From Myxococcota bacterium (GTDB lineage: Bacteria > Myxococcota_A > UBA796 > JAFGLY01), in contig JAJRWT010000032.1 in NCBI GenBank assembly GCA_024276675.1, positions 248,001 through 312,000 on the forward strand: a DNA stretch of 64,000 nt, given 5' to 3'. Position 1 is the first letter of the stretch; each line of letters begins with the position of its first letter. The notes under the pieces are model-generated. The model was not told the DNA's origin, searched no databases, and saw only the letters and a list, made by a program, of their open reading frames with translations. Below, piece after piece: positions 54,382 through 62,832 of the stretch. A program made the translations under genes and the position numbers.

Positions 54382-56565
54382 ATGCTGAAACGTCTTCTCC
54401 CCTTCCTGTCGTGGTTCGAGGCCTACGACATCTCTTCTTTCAGATCTGATTTCATCGCGGGCCTGACTGTGGCGCTCGTGCTGATTCCACAGTCCATGGC
54501 CTACGCCCAACTCGCGGGCCTTCCCGCCTATTACGGGTTGTACGCGGCCTTCCTGCCACCCATGGTGGCCGCGCTTTTCGGCTCCAGCCGGCAACTGGCT
54601 ACCGGCCCCGTGGCCGTCGTCTCTCTCATGACTGCTGCAACTCTGGAGCCGCTGGCCACGGCAGGGAGCGAAACCTATATCGCCTATGCCATCCTGTTGG
54701 CTCTGGTGGTGGGGCTGTTCCAGCTCTCGCTGGGCCTTCTGCGCCTCGGCGTCGTGGTCAACTTTCTCTCCCATCCCGTGGTCAACGGCTTTACCAACGC
54801 CGCTGCCCTTATTATTGCTTCTTCCCAGCTTTCGAAAATCTTCGGCGTCTACGTGGACAAGGCGGAACACCACTACGAGACCATATGGAGGGTGCTGGTA
54901 GCGACGTTCCACTACACACACTGGCCAACCTTCGGCTTCGATCTCCTGTCTTTCGCCATAATGTACGGCGTCAAGCGCCTGAACCCGAAGATCCCGAACG
55001 TGTTGGTGGCTGTCGTCGTGACAGTGATCATCTCCTGGGCCACTGGCTTCGAACACAACGAAGTTGTCAAGCTTGGTTCCATAGCATCGGAATCCGCCCA
55101 GGCTGCCCTCCTGGATTTGAACACCGCAATCCACGAGATCGAAGTCCTCGAGACAGAACGCGCCGAGACTTCCGCCGCGGAAATACAGGCGGAAAAAGAA
55201 TACGGCTCCCATTCCATCCAGGTAACCAGAATCTCTCAGGAAGTAGAGATCACCAACCTCCGAATAGAGGAATTAAAAAAAGAAGCCTTCCTGCTGCGTG
55301 AGACGCTGCGCCGCTATCTATTCGATGCCGTTCCACAGGAAGATGGCAGTCTCCGCTTCTTTCCCCATGGCGAGAGCCCACCCGGGAGCAGCACCGACGG
55401 CCGGAAGTGGCGAATAAGCTGTGGCTACAACCCCATAGACGAACATGCCATCACCATGACGGGCGGCGGGGCAGTGGTGGGCACCATTCCTCCTGGACTT
55501 CCCAGCATCTCCGTTCCCCAGATCGACTTCTCGCTGATGACACGCTTCCTGGGGGCTGCAGTGATCATCTCGCTGCTGGGCTTCATGGAGGCCATCTCCA
55601 TCGCCAAGGCCATGGCCACGAAGACCGGGCAAAGACTGGATCCCAACCAGGAGTTGATAGGCCAGGGACTCGCCAACATCATCGGCTCCTTCGGGAGCAG
55701 CTACCCGGTATCAGGGTCATTCTCCAGGTCCGCCGTGAACATCCAGGCAGACGCCGTTTCGGGAATATCCAGCGTGGTGACGAGCCTCGTGGTAGTTGTC
55801 GTGCTGCTGTTCTTCACGCCTCTGCTGTACCACCTGCCGCAGTCTGTCCTGGCCTCGGTGATCATGATGGCGGTCATCGGTCTGTTGAACATCCGTGGCT
55901 TCATCCACGCGGCAAAAGCACAACCCACAGACGGCATCGTATCGGTGCTCAGCTTCCTCTGTACGATAGTCTTTGCACCCCACCTGGATCGTGGAATTCT
56001 GGTGGGGGTCGGTCTCTCCCTGGCCATCTTCCTGCACCGGGGAATGCGCCCCCGGATTGTCTTCCTTTCCAGGTACATAGACCACACCTTCAGGGATGCG
56101 GAACGTTGGAACCTGAAACGATGCAAGCACATCTTGGTCGTTCGTTTCAACGGAACCCTCTTCTTCGCAAACACCTCCCATCTCGAAAACCGTATTCTCA
56201 GCGAAATCGCAAACATGCCCGAGATCAAGCACGTTGTGCTGGTGGGCAATGGTATGAACGAAATCGATGCCTCCGGTGAAGAGATCCTCTCCCAACTCTG
56301 GGACCGCTTGCACGAAATGGGCCTGGGGATGTCCTTCACAGGCCTTAGCGACGGGATAGTGGACGTCCTGCGACGTACACATCTGCTGGAAAAGATCGGG
56401 GAAGAAAACCTTTTCCCCAACGTGAACATGGCCCTGAACACCATAGTGTACCTGCTCCACGAAGATTCAGACGAGCACCCCTGCCCATTGGTGACCCCCT
56501 GCCCCAGGAGCGCTCCGGAGCCTTCCCCGGACGCAGGAACCAGGCACAGGAATACACCCACCTGA
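54382..56565 (+). CDS. SulP/SLC26 anion transporter with STAS domain and coiled-coil insertion
   Basis: From ATG 54382, 727 residues. The membrane part begins with FIAGLTVALVLIPQSMAYAQ, followed by ATGPVAVVSLMT and SSYPVSGSFSRSAVN. A STAS domain closes the protein (HILVVRFNGTLFF, VVLVGNGMNEIDASGEEIL). Between roughly residues 234 and 370, where usual family members have a short link, an extra segment is present, most of it predicted coiled coil (DLNTAIHEIEVLETERAETS; EVEITNLRIEELKKEAFLLR). Usual length is about 560-600. Substrate (sulfate, bicarbonate or another anion) is not determined. Confidence 0.93.
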   Translation: MLKRLLPFLSWFEAYDISSFRSDFIAGLTVALVLIPQSMAYAQLAGLPAYYGLYAAFLPPMVAALFGSSRQLATGPVAVVSLMTAATLEPLATAGSETYIAYAILLALVVGLFQLSLGLLRLGVVVNFLSHPVVNGFTNAAALIIASSQLSKIFGVYVDKAEHHYETIWRVLVATFHYTHWPTFGFDLLSFAIMYGVKRLNPKIPNVLVAVVVTVIISWATGFEHNEVVKLGSIASESAQAALLDLNTAIHEIEVLETERAETSAAEIQAEKEYGSHSIQVTRISQEVEITNLRIEELKKEAFLLRETLRRYLFDAVPQEDGSLRFFPHGESPPGSSTDGRKWRISCGYNPIDEHAITMTGGGAVVGTIPPGLPSISVPQIDFSLMTRFLGAAVIISLLGFMEAISIAKAMATKTGQRLDPNQELIGQGLANIIGSFGSSYPVSGSFSRSAVNIQADAVSGISSVVTSLVVVVVLLFFTPLLYHLPQSVLASVIMMAVIGLLNIRGFIHAAKAQPTDGIVSVLSFLCTIVFAPHLDRGILVGVGLSLAIFLHRGMRPRIVFLSRYIDHTFRDAERWNLKRCKHILVVRFNGTLFFANTSHLENRILSEIANMPEIKHVVLVGNGMNEIDASGEEILSQLWDRLHEMGLGMSFTGLSDGIVDVLRRTHLLEKIGEENLFPNVNMALNTIVYLLHEDSDEHPCPLVTPCPRSAPEPSPDAGTRHRNTPT

Positions 56566-56707
56566 CAACCGCATTGCAGGCATCACGGGCAAGCTGCTCA
56601 CACGGCCTGTGTCCAAGAATGCCGACAAGCCTCGGAAAAGACGATAATATCAACCAACCTGGCTGTTCCCTTTCCCTGCAGAATCCCACCGCTTCCGAAA
56701 GGCAACC

Positions 56708-58249
56708 TTGCTCTTCCTCCTGTTGATGGCCACATTGGCCCTGGCCGATGGAACTGGAAACGTCGCCATCCCCAACGTGGACCTGCGCCTGGCACAACCA
56801 TCCCTCGGCTCGAGTGCCGCGTTGTGGACCGATGATTCCGGGCACATCGATGGTTCCCACGTCGTAATGGGCATGGGTGTCGACTACCTCAGGAATCCCC
56901 TGGTAGCCATGTATGAATCCGGTCTAAGGGAACCTGTGGTGTCGAACCTGCTGGCCTTGGACCTGAACCTCGGCTACGTCGTCCGCCGCTGGCGCCTGGG
57001 AGCCAGGCTGCCCGTGATGCTGTTGTCCACCGGCAGTCGGGATGCCGATTCACCCGGCCTTGGCGATCTGGGCTTCGACACTCGTTTCACCTTGTTGGAC
57101 AGTGCAAATACCCCCATGGGTCTAGCCCTGGCAGGGCGCCTGGGACTGCCCACCGGCGATGTTGGTTCGGGGATGGCCTACGGAGCCATGACCTGGGAGG
57201 CGACACTGGTTGCAGACACTCGGCCGGGTTCCTTCCACATCGCTATAAACGCTGGATACCGCGGCTTGCCCAGCGAAGATCTTCCCGCGTTGACCTGGGA
57301 TGACCAGTTACTGTTGAGAGCTGCGTTGGCTCGCTTCTTTGGCGACGATCTCTCCCTATCCGTGGAAGCCGTCGTTCTCCAGGATATCTCGGCCAGCAGC
57401 GGCTCCATCGGTGGTACTCCGGCCGAGGCCACCTTTGGCTTCCACGAACGCATCGTGAGCGACCTCCTCGTCCATGCCGGAGTGGGGACAGCCCTGACAC
57501 AGGGTATCGGATCGGCCGTTTTCCGGGGAACGCTCTACTTTACCTGGAACCCGGAGCCCGCAACACGCCGCACCAAAACCTCCAACGAACGGACTGCCCC
57601 CGACGCTTCTCCCCAGACCACCCCACAGGCCGCTCCCCTCCTCCCGGAAGGCGCCGTGGGAAGAAACGACACCGACACCGACAAGGACGGCGTGACGGAT
57701 TCCCACGACTCCTGTCCCCGCCAACCCGAAGACCGGGACGGCTACCAGGACGAAGACGGTTGTCCGGATCCGGCCACCCCCGTGGTGATCAGGCTTGAAG
57801 ATCCCGATGGCAACGCAATCCCGGATGTTCAGGCATCCATCGACGGGCCTGGCCATTTTTCCAGCAACGAGTCCACCTTCGGTCTGGATCTCCACCCGGG
57901 GAGCTACCACCTGTGGGCTGCCTCCGATGCCTTTTTCCCGATTGAATCCGACATCACGGTGGGTGGAGAAGCCCTTGAAATCGTCCGCGTGATGGAGCCC
58001 AGGCCACCCACCATGGCAAGAGTACGACTGAAAGTCACCGATCCATTCGGTAATCCACTGGACTTCGCCCTGAAACTGGACGCCAACGCATCGCTGCCGG
58101 TGGAAGGGGGCGAAATCGGGGCCATGGTGTTGCCGGGCAGGCACTCGTTTCTGGTCAAGGCCGATGGCTTCGCAGACAAGGAGATCGAATTGGAAGTTGA
58201 CGCCGGCGAAAGTCGCGAAGTGGAGTTGCACCTGGTACCGCTGGACTGA
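56708..58249 (+). CDS. Exported beta-barrel-like protein with TSP3-type Ca-binding segment and carboxypeptidase-regulatory-like domains
   Basis: 513 residues if TTG 56708 is used (AAAGG upstream). A signal peptide ends near ALADG. Residues 20-285 look like an outer-membrane barrel. Residues about 315-345 are a TSP3-like acidic calcium-binding repeat (NDTDTDKDGVTDSHDSCP, EDRDGYQDEDGCPD). Two Ig-like domains (IRLEDPDGNAIPDVQASIDG; LKVTDPFGNPLDFALKLDA) follow. The frame is open upstream to a stop at 56645 and encodes a basic stretch (HRFRKAT) but no ATG, GTG or TTG there, so the start is uncertain. Confidence 0.75.
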   Translation: MLFLLLMATLALADGTGNVAIPNVDLRLAQPSLGSSAALWTDDSGHIDGSHVVMGMGVDYLRNPLVAMYESGLREPVVSNLLALDLNLGYVVRRWRLGARLPVMLLSTGSRDADSPGLGDLGFDTRFTLLDSANTPMGLALAGRLGLPTGDVGSGMAYGAMTWEATLVADTRPGSFHIAINAGYRGLPSEDLPALTWDDQLLLRAALARFFGDDLSLSVEAVVLQDISASSGSIGGTPAEATFGFHERIVSDLLVHAGVGTALTQGIGSAVFRGTLYFTWNPEPATRRTKTSNERTAPDASPQTTPQAAPLLPEGAVGRNDTDTDKDGVTDSHDSCPRQPEDRDGYQDEDGCPDPATPVVIRLEDPDGNAIPDVQASIDGPGHFSSNESTFGLDLHPGSYHLWAASDAFFPIESDITVGGEALEIVRVMEPRPPTMARVRLKVTDPFGNPLDFALKLDANASLPVEGGEIGAMVLPGRHSFLVKADGFADKEIELEVDAGESREVELHLVPLD

Positions 58250-58510
58250 TCGACGCCGCCTGGGTTGTCTCAGCGAAAACGTTGGGAAGAAATATCAGAA
58301 CGGAGAAAAGAAACATCACGCGGCCCGCTCCTGTCGTTTGCTGGATAATGATGGCTTGTGCATCCACGACCCACAGCTTCTGCTGGTCAACAAGCAGGAA
58401 AGTCCTTGCGGGAGTCCAGGACCCGGGCTGCTCGTGGGGCTATGAACAGGCTTCGTGCATCCGAGACACACACCCGTGAAGATGAACGCAGAGATGGAGC
58501 AGCCACGCCG

Positions 58511-58984
58511 ATGCCCGAACGTCTGGACTGGGACAGCTACTTCATGAACATCGCGAGAGTGGTCTCATCCCGGGCCACCTGCCCCCGCCGCTACGTCGGA
58601 GCGGTCATCGTGAGAGACAAGACCATCTTGTCGACAGGCTACAACGGCTCCATACGTGGAATGCCCCACTGTACCGAGGTGGGTCACATGATGGAAAACG
58701 GACACTGCGTGGCCACCATCCACGCGGAACTGAACGCCATCATACAGGCGGCTCGGAACGGCGTACGCATAGAAGGAGCCACCATCTATGTAACAGCCAG
58801 CCCGTGCTGGACCTGTTTCAAGGCACTGGCCAACTCAGGAATACGGCGAATCTGCTACGGCGAAATCTACGACGACGAACGCAGCTTCCTGGTTGCACGA
58901 CGGCTGGGCATCACGATGGAGCACATAGCCATAAATCACCGCGTCTCTGCGGTCTCGGTTCCTCCTGCCGAGCCTTCAACCTGA
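58511..58984 (+). CDS. dCMP deaminase (ComEB-like)
   Basis: 157 residues from ATG 58511; an upstream in-frame ATG (58442) would add 23 residues. The start DWDSYFMNIARVVSSRATC is typical of bacterial deoxycytidylate deaminases. Zinc ligands are in TIHAELNAII (HAE) and SPCWTCFKALANSG (PCxxC). GAVIVRDKTILSTGYNGSIRG is the family nucleotide-site segment. It converts dCMP to dUMP, feeding thymidylate synthesis. Its 3' end overlaps the opposite-strand TerB-like gene by 49 bases. Confidence 0.95.
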   Translation: MPERLDWDSYFMNIARVVSSRATCPRRYVGAVIVRDKTILSTGYNGSIRGMPHCTEVGHMMENGHCVATIHAELNAIIQAARNGVRIEGATIYVTASPCWTCFKALANSGIRRICYGEIYDDERSFLVARRLGITMEHIAINHRVSAVSVPPAEPST

Positions 58985-59319
58985 GACGTTCCACCGGGAT
59001 TCAGCAGGGCTTCCAGCAGCCCGAAGGTTTCCGACTCGCGCTCATCCACGAAACCATCAGCCTCGATCATGGCTCTGGCGGTCTCCAGGAAGAGGCGCTT
59101 CTGCTCGTCGGGGATGTCCATGGGGTCGATGTCTTCGGCACGAGGCGGCCTTTCCAGCCATCCCCTGACGAGTTGGACTTCGTCTTCCGGGAGCTGGAAC
59201 CTGCGCAGAAGTCTGGCGACATAGGCGCGTTCCTCCTGGCGGATTTCAAGGTCCGCCCATGCGAAGGAGCACACGAAACGGAAGAGCCTGAGTCTGTCGC
59301 TCGATGAAAGCCGATGCAT
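58936..59319 (-). CDS. TerB-like helical protein
   Basis: 127 residues from ATG 59319. Two acidic-helix repeats (FVCSFAWADLEIRQEERAYV; MIEADGFVDERESETFGLLE) with the A-D-x-x-x-x-x-E pattern match TerB-type tellurite-resistance or stress proteins, which form a small helical bundle that may bind metal. The C-terminus is Gly/Thr rich and overlaps the dCMP deaminase tail in opposite orientation. Role unknown. Confidence 0.75.
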   Translation of the reverse strand: MHRLSSSDRLRLFRFVCSFAWADLEIRQEERAYVARLLRRFQLPEDEVQLVRGWLERPPRAEDIDPMDIPDEQKRLFLETARAMIEADGFVDERESETFGLLEALLNPGGTSQVEGSAGGTETAETR

Positions 59320-59355
59320 GAGAACTCCTGGCCAACGGACGGTCGGGCCTGCGAA

Positions 59356-60561
59356 TCAGGCCTGCTCTTTTCGGTGGATACTCATAAAGCCACCCCATTT
59401 GCGGATTTCGTCGAGACGACAGGAGTTGACGAAACGACCCTTGTAGATGGTCATGTCGGGACAACCATCGCACATGTTGGCGCCCATGCCCTCTTCCATG
59501 TCCGGAGCCTGGACAATGGTTATGGACTGGGTGTACACGGGCTTGGCCATGTCTCTTGGATGCTTGAGTCCATCCAGCAGGTAGCGACCCAGTCCCGGTC
59601 GAAGAACCGGATCCACAAAGCCCAGCCCCAGCACCGTGGGGGAACGGGCGGGCTTCTTCACGAAGGCAGTGTAGCGCCCCTTCAAGATGTGATTGGAAGT
59701 CTGCGCTATCTCGAAAGTGCGAGGGCCTGCATAGCCGAAGATCCTTCCCGGCCTCCCCATCCGGACAGTCATCAGGAACTTGTTGGAGAGGTGATCGTTG
59801 GTGCCGTTGAGATATGCCGCCGGCTGGAACTCGGGGTCGGTTTCGTTCATGACTTCCGCCACGCGATTGCTGGTGACGGTGATGGCCTGCATGTCGTCGT
59901 CGGTGTAGTTCAGCTCCTGGGCGGGTATTTCCTTGCCGTTCACCAGGTAGGTGTACTCGTCGGAGATGGGTACGGCTCTGTAGGTGATGAACACCAGTCC
60001 GGTCACCTTGCCCATGTTGTCGGCAGCCCAGTTCAAGATCCTGGGGACGATGTGGAGGTTGTCATGGAAGACGGTCATTCCTATCGTGCAGTTGACACCG
60101 CCGACCCTGTGGCACAAGTCGGCGTAGTACTGGCGCAGCTCCATGAGTTTTTCCTCATCGGCGCCTTCCCAGCCCGGCCTCGACTGGAACCGGTCGATGT
60201 GGAGCCCCAGATGGGTAACGCCTGCGTCTCGCAGACGCGGCAGGGTTTCGTCGTTCAGGAGAACCCCATTGGTGACCAATACGCACTTCATACCAAGATC
60301 GCGGCAGGTGCGGGCGATTTCTTCGATCTGCGGGTGCGTGGTGGGCTCGCCGCCCGCCACGGAGATGTTGTCGCAGTTGCGATATTCCCTGAAGTAGCGG
60401 ATCTCTTCCTGCAGCTCCTCGAGGGGGCGATGGCCCAACGCCCTGGAGCGATAGCAGCCCTTGCACGAGATGTTGCATATGTCGGTCACTTCAAGCCAGC
60501 CGATGGGATTGTCGGTAACAGAAAATGGTGCTCGATAGAGAAAGGAATGCGAGATGTTCAT
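59356..60561 (-). CDS. Radical SAM protein with C-terminal cysteine motif
   Basis: From ATG 60561, after AGAGGAG, 401 residues. The cluster motif is CNISCKGCYRS near residues 29-39, followed by the SAM-binding SVAGGEPTTHPQI. The C-terminal segment has MCDGCPDMTIYKGRFVNSC (C-x2-C then a further Cys) and may hold a second cluster. The overall layout is reminiscent of the MJ0619/tetraether-synthase-like group and of SPASM-type proteins, but I cannot decide which. Upstream there is a 438-base gap; no substrate gene is apparent. Confidence 0.8.
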   Translation of the reverse strand: MNISHSFLYRAPFSVTDNPIGWLEVTDICNISCKGCYRSRALGHRPLEELQEEIRYFREYRNCDNISVAGGEPTTHPQIEEIARTCRDLGMKCVLVTNGVLLNDETLPRLRDAGVTHLGLHIDRFQSRPGWEGADEEKLMELRQYYADLCHRVGGVNCTIGMTVFHDNLHIVPRILNWAADNMGKVTGLVFITYRAVPISDEYTYLVNGKEIPAQELNYTDDDMQAITVTSNRVAEVMNETDPEFQPAAYLNGTNDHLSNKFLMTVRMGRPGRIFGYAGPRTFEIAQTSNHILKGRYTAFVKKPARSPTVLGLGFVDPVLRPGLGRYLLDGLKHPRDMAKPVYTQSITIVQAPDMEEGMGANMCDGCPDMTIYKGRFVNSCRLDEIRKWGGFMSIHRKEQA

Positions 60562-60999
60562 CTCTTGTCTCCTCTGGGGTATGGGAGTTCCCTGATAACC
60601 AAGGCGATGGACAGGGGGAAGTAGGCCACTGATGATATCCGCGTACCGACTACAAAAAACAGGCATCCAGCCGATGGCCCTTCGGGGAGGCCTGCCTGGC
60701 TGACAGCTCTGGCGGAGACCATTGCTGGACAGTCGGGCATTCAGGGTCATTTCGAAGCAGCTCTGAAACCCTGGACCGGCAAACAGCATCCCAGCAGGGC
60801 ACGGAAGGGGCGCCCGCTGGCGGGCCGAAATGCCCCGTGTCCGGCTCAGGATTCGGGCGGGCAGGTCCCCGCTGGGATAGCAGGTGGAGAAGTCCTGGTT
60901 TCTTCATGCCCGGGCCAACCCCGACCAGACCGCAGGCAGAGTTCCTGAATTCTGCCCGAACCAGGAACAATCACACCCGAATTTCCACCAGGAGGCCGT
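60562..60999. other. Divergent intergenic region
   Basis: This 438-base gap lies between the radical SAM gene (minus) and the FKBP lipoprotein (plus). It contains one strong hairpin, GCCCGC-TG-GCGGGC (60812-60825). No good promoter pair and no coding signal were seen. Confidence 0.45.
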
Positions 61000-61584
61000 A
61001 TGGCACGTATTTCTCTATGCTTCGCTCTGTTCTTCAGCCTGGCGACCGCCTGTGGCGGGTCCGTAACCGAAAAGGCCGCCAGGAGTTCCGAGCCCTCGTC
61101 CGGCACCCAACCAGCAGAATCCACCGCAAGCACGACACGCGACAAGACCGACTCCCCTGGCAACGCCGCCAGGCCAGCCGAGTCCGCCTCGGCGGGGCAG
61201 ACCCTGCCAGAGACCATTCCGGCTCCCGACGACGTCGCCTCACCTCCCGAAGGTGCCGAAAAAACCGCCTCCGGACTATGTTCCAAGGTGCTCACCGCCG
61301 GGACCGGCTCCAGGCATCCCAGCGCCACCGACACCGTAGAGGTTCACTACACAGGCTGGACCACAGATGGGCAGATGTTCGATAGTTCCCGCACCAGGGG
61401 ACAAACCGCCAGCTTCCCTCTCAACCGGGTCATCGCCGGCTGGACGGAGGGGCTTCAGCTCATGGTAGAAGGAGAATCCAGAAGGTTCTGGATCCCAGAA
61501 GAGCTGGCCTACAAGGGAAGGCCCGGAAGGCCCCAGGGAATGCTGGTCTTCGACGTGGAACTCATCCAGATCAAGAACCAGTAG
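61000..61584 (+). CDS. FKBP-type peptidyl-prolyl isomerase lipoprotein
   Basis: 194 residues from ATG 61000 after AGGAGG. The signal carries lipobox TAC (SLATAC). A Ser/Pro/Ala-rich linker (about 20-85) leads to a single FKBP domain: VHYTGWTTDGQMFDSS, VIAGWTEGLQLMVEGE, RRFWIPEELAY and FDVELIQI. It assists protein folding outside the cytoplasm while anchored by its lipid. The 3' end overlaps MurB by 14 bases on the opposite strand. Confidence 0.95.
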   Translation: MARISLCFALFFSLATACGGSVTEKAARSSEPSSGTQPAESTASTTRDKTDSPGNAARPAESASAGQTLPETIPAPDDVASPPEGAEKTASGLCSKVLTAGTGSRHPSATDTVEVHYTGWTTDGQMFDSSRTRGQTASFPLNRVIAGWTEGLQLMVEGESRRFWIPEELAYKGRPGRPQGMLVFDVELIQIKNQ

Positions 61585-62728
61585 AGCCGCCCCTGGCAGC
61601 ACCATTGTCAACTCCAGCCCCGTCGTGGGGAGCGGTAGGTTCCGGGAGAACAGAACCGAATCCCACCATGATGGGCTCCGGTTCAAGCCGGATCCCCCAG
61701 CGGTCCCGGACCTTGCACTGGATATGTTCGGCCAGTCGCAGGATGTCCGTTGCTCGCGCATCGCCCAGGTTGTACAGCACCAGGACATGCCTGGGCGACA
61801 GCCCCGCTCTTCCCATGGAGTAGCCCCTGGAAAACCCGCTCTGCTCCATGAGCCAGGCAGCCGAGAGCTTGACCATTTCCCGGTCCCCATCCTGTACGGG
61901 GTAGAGCGGTACGGCTTCCCTGGAGATGCCGCGTGCCGAGAATGCATCCAGCAGACCCTCCAGCCTGGAACGAGGCAGAACAGGGTTCACGAAGAAACAA
62001 CCCGCACTCCTGCTCTCAGGAAAACTTGCATCCAGCAGAAGCCCCCGCCGGCGTCGAAGCTGCAACACGACCTGCCTTGCCTGCGCAGCGGTGCTTTTCG
62101 GGCCGTGGCTGTCCCGCAGGACACGCTCCAGTTCGGTGTAGTCTCCCGGCCGGTGGAAGCCCCGGGAAAGCTGGAACTCTACCTCCAGAATGGCGTAGTG
62201 CCCCGGGTCGGACCGGAAGATGCTGTGGCGGTAGCCGAAACCACACTCTGAGTTCCCGAGATCCACCATCTCGTCCAGCCGGATGTCGAAGGCCCTGATC
62301 CTGGTGACGGTATCGGAAAGCTCCTGTCCGAAGGCTCCCACGTTCTGGACTGGTGCTGCTCCCACCAGGCCGGGGATGCCGGAGAGGCACTCCAAGCCCG
62401 CCAGCCCGCGTCGTGTACAGAGTTCCACCAGGTCGTCCAGTTTCTCGCCGGCGGCACAGGTGACCAACACGCCGGCCCCACTCTGGCGAAACGTGATTCC
62501 CCTGCTGCGGATCGCCACCACGGTACCCGGAAAACCTCCATCTGCCACCAACAGGTTGCTCCCGGCCCCCAGGAGCAGCAGGTCATCGCCACTTTCATGT
62601 GCGCCGCGTATGGCCTGCACGATCTCCGTTGCGTTGTTGGCCCGGAAGAACGACCCGGCAGGGCCCCCCAGGCCAAAGCTGGTCAAAGACGAAAGAAGTA
62701 CCTTTTCGTCTCTGGTAATTTCGTTCAT
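61571..62728 (-). CDS. murB: UDP-N-acetylenolpyruvoylglucosamine reductase
   Basis: From ATG 62728 (GGAG five bases upstream), 385 residues. It reduces enolpyruvyl-UDP-GlcNAc to UDP-MurNAc with FAD and NADPH in cytoplasmic peptidoglycan synthesis. Visible features are the FAD segment LLLGAGSNLLVADGGF, IPGLVGAAPVQNVGAFGQE, and the type I-like YRHSIFRSD insert. The proton-donor motif is SAGCFFVNP, with Cys where E. coli MurB has Ser229. Cys at this position also occurs in other bacteria. The C-terminal 30 residues are extra. Confidence 0.95.
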   Translation of the reverse strand: MNEITRDEKVLLSSLTSFGLGGPAGSFFRANNATEIVQAIRGAHESGDDLLLLGAGSNLLVADGGFPGTVVAIRSRGITFRQSGAGVLVTCAAGEKLDDLVELCTRRGLAGLECLSGIPGLVGAAPVQNVGAFGQELSDTVTRIRAFDIRLDEMVDLGNSECGFGYRHSIFRSDPGHYAILEVEFQLSRGFHRPGDYTELERVLRDSHGPKSTAAQARQVVLQLRRRRGLLLDASFPESRSAGCFFVNPVLPRSRLEGLLDAFSARGISREAVPLYPVQDGDREMVKLSAAWLMEQSGFSRGYSMGRAGLSPRHVLVLYNLGDARATDILRLAEHIQCKVRDRWGIRLEPEPIMVGFGSVLPEPTAPHDGAGVDNGAARGGSTGS

Positions 62729-62832
62729 GTGGACTCCGTGTTTTCGAGGTACTGTTCCTACTCTATGTCGCCCGTGGCTGACCCGGGCAGAATTGATCAC
62801 AGCTCGATGAACCAAGAACACTGACCAGGACC

